Shown here in pieces: positions 22,473-23,444 of a DNA stretch of 23,444 bases. The notes under the pieces are model-generated. The model was not told where the DNA came from. It searched no databases and was given only the letters and a program-made list of their open reading frames with translations. Origin of the DNA: Oscillospiraceae bacterium (lineage in GTDB: Bacteria; Bacillota; Clostridia; Oscillospirales; JAKOTC01); the NCBI GenBank assembly GCA_035353335.1, contig DAOPZJ010000032.1, forward strand, positions 1-23,444, written 5' to 3'. Made by a program: the position numbers and the translations under genes. The first letter of the stretch is position 1. The number at the start of each line of letters is the position of its first letter.

Positions 22473-23441
22473 ATGAAACTAGGTGTTTTAACTGTACTGT
22501 TTTCCGACCGTTCGCTCGAAGATACGCTTAAATATTTAGCGGGTCTCGGCATTGATACGGTCGAAATCGGCTGCGGCGGTTTCCCGGGACGTGCGCATTG
22601 CGACCCGGAAATCCTGCTTTCGAACCAAAAAGCGCTGGACGAGTTCAAAGCCAAGTTCAAACACTACGGCATCGGTATCTCGGCGCTGTCAGCGCACGGG
22701 AATGCTGTGCATCCCGATAAAGCCGTCGCTGCAACCGCGCACGACCATTTTATCAAGGCGTGCCAACTGGCTCAAAAACTGGACATTGACCGCGTTGTTA
22801 CCTTTTCAGGATGCCCCGGCGACCATGCGGGCGCGAAATATCCGAACTGGGTGACCTGCCCGTGGCCGGACGACTTTTTAAAGATTCTCGACTGGCAATG
22901 GGACGAGGTCTTGGTGCCTTATTGGAAAAACACGGTCAAAGAAGCCGCGAAATACGGCATCGAGAAGATCGCGTTCGAGATGCACCCGGGCTTCTGTGTC
23001 TATAATACCGAAACTATGTTAAAAATCCGCGACCGCGTCGGCAAGCAGCTCGGGGCAAACTTTGACCCGTCGCATCTGTGGTGGCAGGATATGGACCCCG
23101 TCGAGGCCATTTATGCGCTCAAAGGTGCGATTTATCATTTCCACGCAAAAGACACCAAGGTCAATCCGCGCACGACCAGAGTCAACGGCGTGCTGGACAC
23201 CAAGCACTTCTCCGACGAGCCGAATCGCAGCTGGATTTTCCGCACGGTAGGTTACGGGCACGGCGAGGACGTTTGGCGTGATATCGTCTCGGCGCTGCGC
23301 CTGACCGGGTATGATTATGTGATGTCCATCGAGCACGAAGACTCGCTGATGACCCCCACCGAGGGACTGGAAAAAGCCGTCGACCTGCTGCGCAGGGTGA
23401 TTGCGTTTGAACCCAAACCGGGTGGCATGTGGTGGGCTTGA
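22473..23441 (+). CDS. TIM-barrel sugar (phosphate) isomerase/epimerase (AP endonuclease family 2 fold)
   Basis: 322 residues, complete; the stop is three bases before the window end. It opens MKLGVLTVLFSDRSLEDTL and has the metal-site residues of xylose-isomerase-like barrels: E169 (IAFEMHPG), D198 and H201 (NFDPSHLWW), H224 (YHFHAKD) and E287 (MSIEHED). These bind a divalent metal that polarises a sugar carbonyl for proton transfer. Family members include epimerases, 2-keto-myo-inositol dehydratase and the catalytic subunit of C-glycoside-cleaving enzymes that act on 3-keto-glycosides. With the adjacent oxidoreductase and ThuA, a step on a 3-keto-sugar is likely. A strong GGGAGG lies before ATG, 28 bases after the ThuA stop. 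A small DUF6379-type partner subunit would be expected next for a C-glycosidase but lies outside if present. Confidence 0.9.
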   Translation: MKLGVLTVLFSDRSLEDTLKYLAGLGIDTVEIGCGGFPGRAHCDPEILLSNQKALDEFKAKFKHYGIGISALSAHGNAVHPDKAVAATAHDHFIKACQLAQKLDIDRVVTFSGCPGDHAGAKYPNWVTCPWPDDFLKILDWQWDEVLVPYWKNTVKEAAKYGIEKIAFEMHPGFCVYNTETMLKIRDRVGKQLGANFDPSHLWWQDMDPVEAIYALKGAIYHFHAKDTKVNPRTTRVNGVLDTKHFSDEPNRSWIFRTVGYGHGEDVWRDIVSALRLTGYDYVMSIEHEDSLMTPTEGLEKAVDLLRRVIAFEPKPGGMWWA

Positions 23442-23444
23442 AAT

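Overview
The window looks like a chromosomal segment of a low-to-mid GC Gram-positive bacterium of the Clostridia type, most likely an Oscillospiraceae-like gut or anaerobic organism. The reasons are near-consensus sigma-A promoters (TTGACA-17-TATAAT before lacZ), strong GGAGG ribosome binding sites, compact intrinsic terminators, an intergenic array of small hairpins separated by GTGATATT units, and a sulfatase of the Cys type. This placement is an inference from style; no marker gene in the window fixes the taxon.

Layout. Bases 1-575 are an RNA block: the 3' part of a tRNA-Glu(CTC), a hairpin-rich spacer, a complete 5S rRNA with its terminator, and a CAT-anticodon tRNA with its terminator. 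Bases 579-749 hold a multi-hairpin repeat array. Next come single genes: an APH-fold kinase (+), a ribokinase-type PfkB kinase (-), a two-CxxC zinc-ribbon membrane miniprotein (+) and a 73-residue unknown (-). Two tandem paralogous GT-C/PMT-like membrane proteins follow (-, 3936-7492). The downstream copy has its own perfect promoter and a terminator-like hairpin in its leader. From a divergent promoter pair at about 7.5 kb a rightward group begins: serine hydrolase, PstS-like lipoprotein with a long extra C-terminal region, and sulfatase. On the minus strand, 12.76-16.22 kb carries cysteine synthase, a membrane-anchored metallophosphoesterase and a patatin-like phospholipase; the last two overlap by ATGA.

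The most coherent system is the rightward cluster from 16354 to the window end: GH2 beta-galactosidase, a UroD-like protein that is not HemE, a Gfo/Idh/MocA oxidoreductase, a ThuA-domain protein and a TIM-barrel sugar isomerase/epimerase. Oxidoreductase + ThuA + TIM-barrel enzyme is the hallmark set of 3-keto-sugar (oxidise, then cleave) glycoside catabolism. A classical hydrolase next to it suggests the operon handles a galactoside or unusual glycoside by both hydrolytic and oxidative steps. The UroD-like member has no obvious step in that scheme and is the main unexplained part. A degenerate 58-bp tandem repeat sits between the oxidoreductase and ThuA genes.

All functions are read from motifs by eye; no database search was run. 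Residue positions are counted by hand and may be off by one or two.
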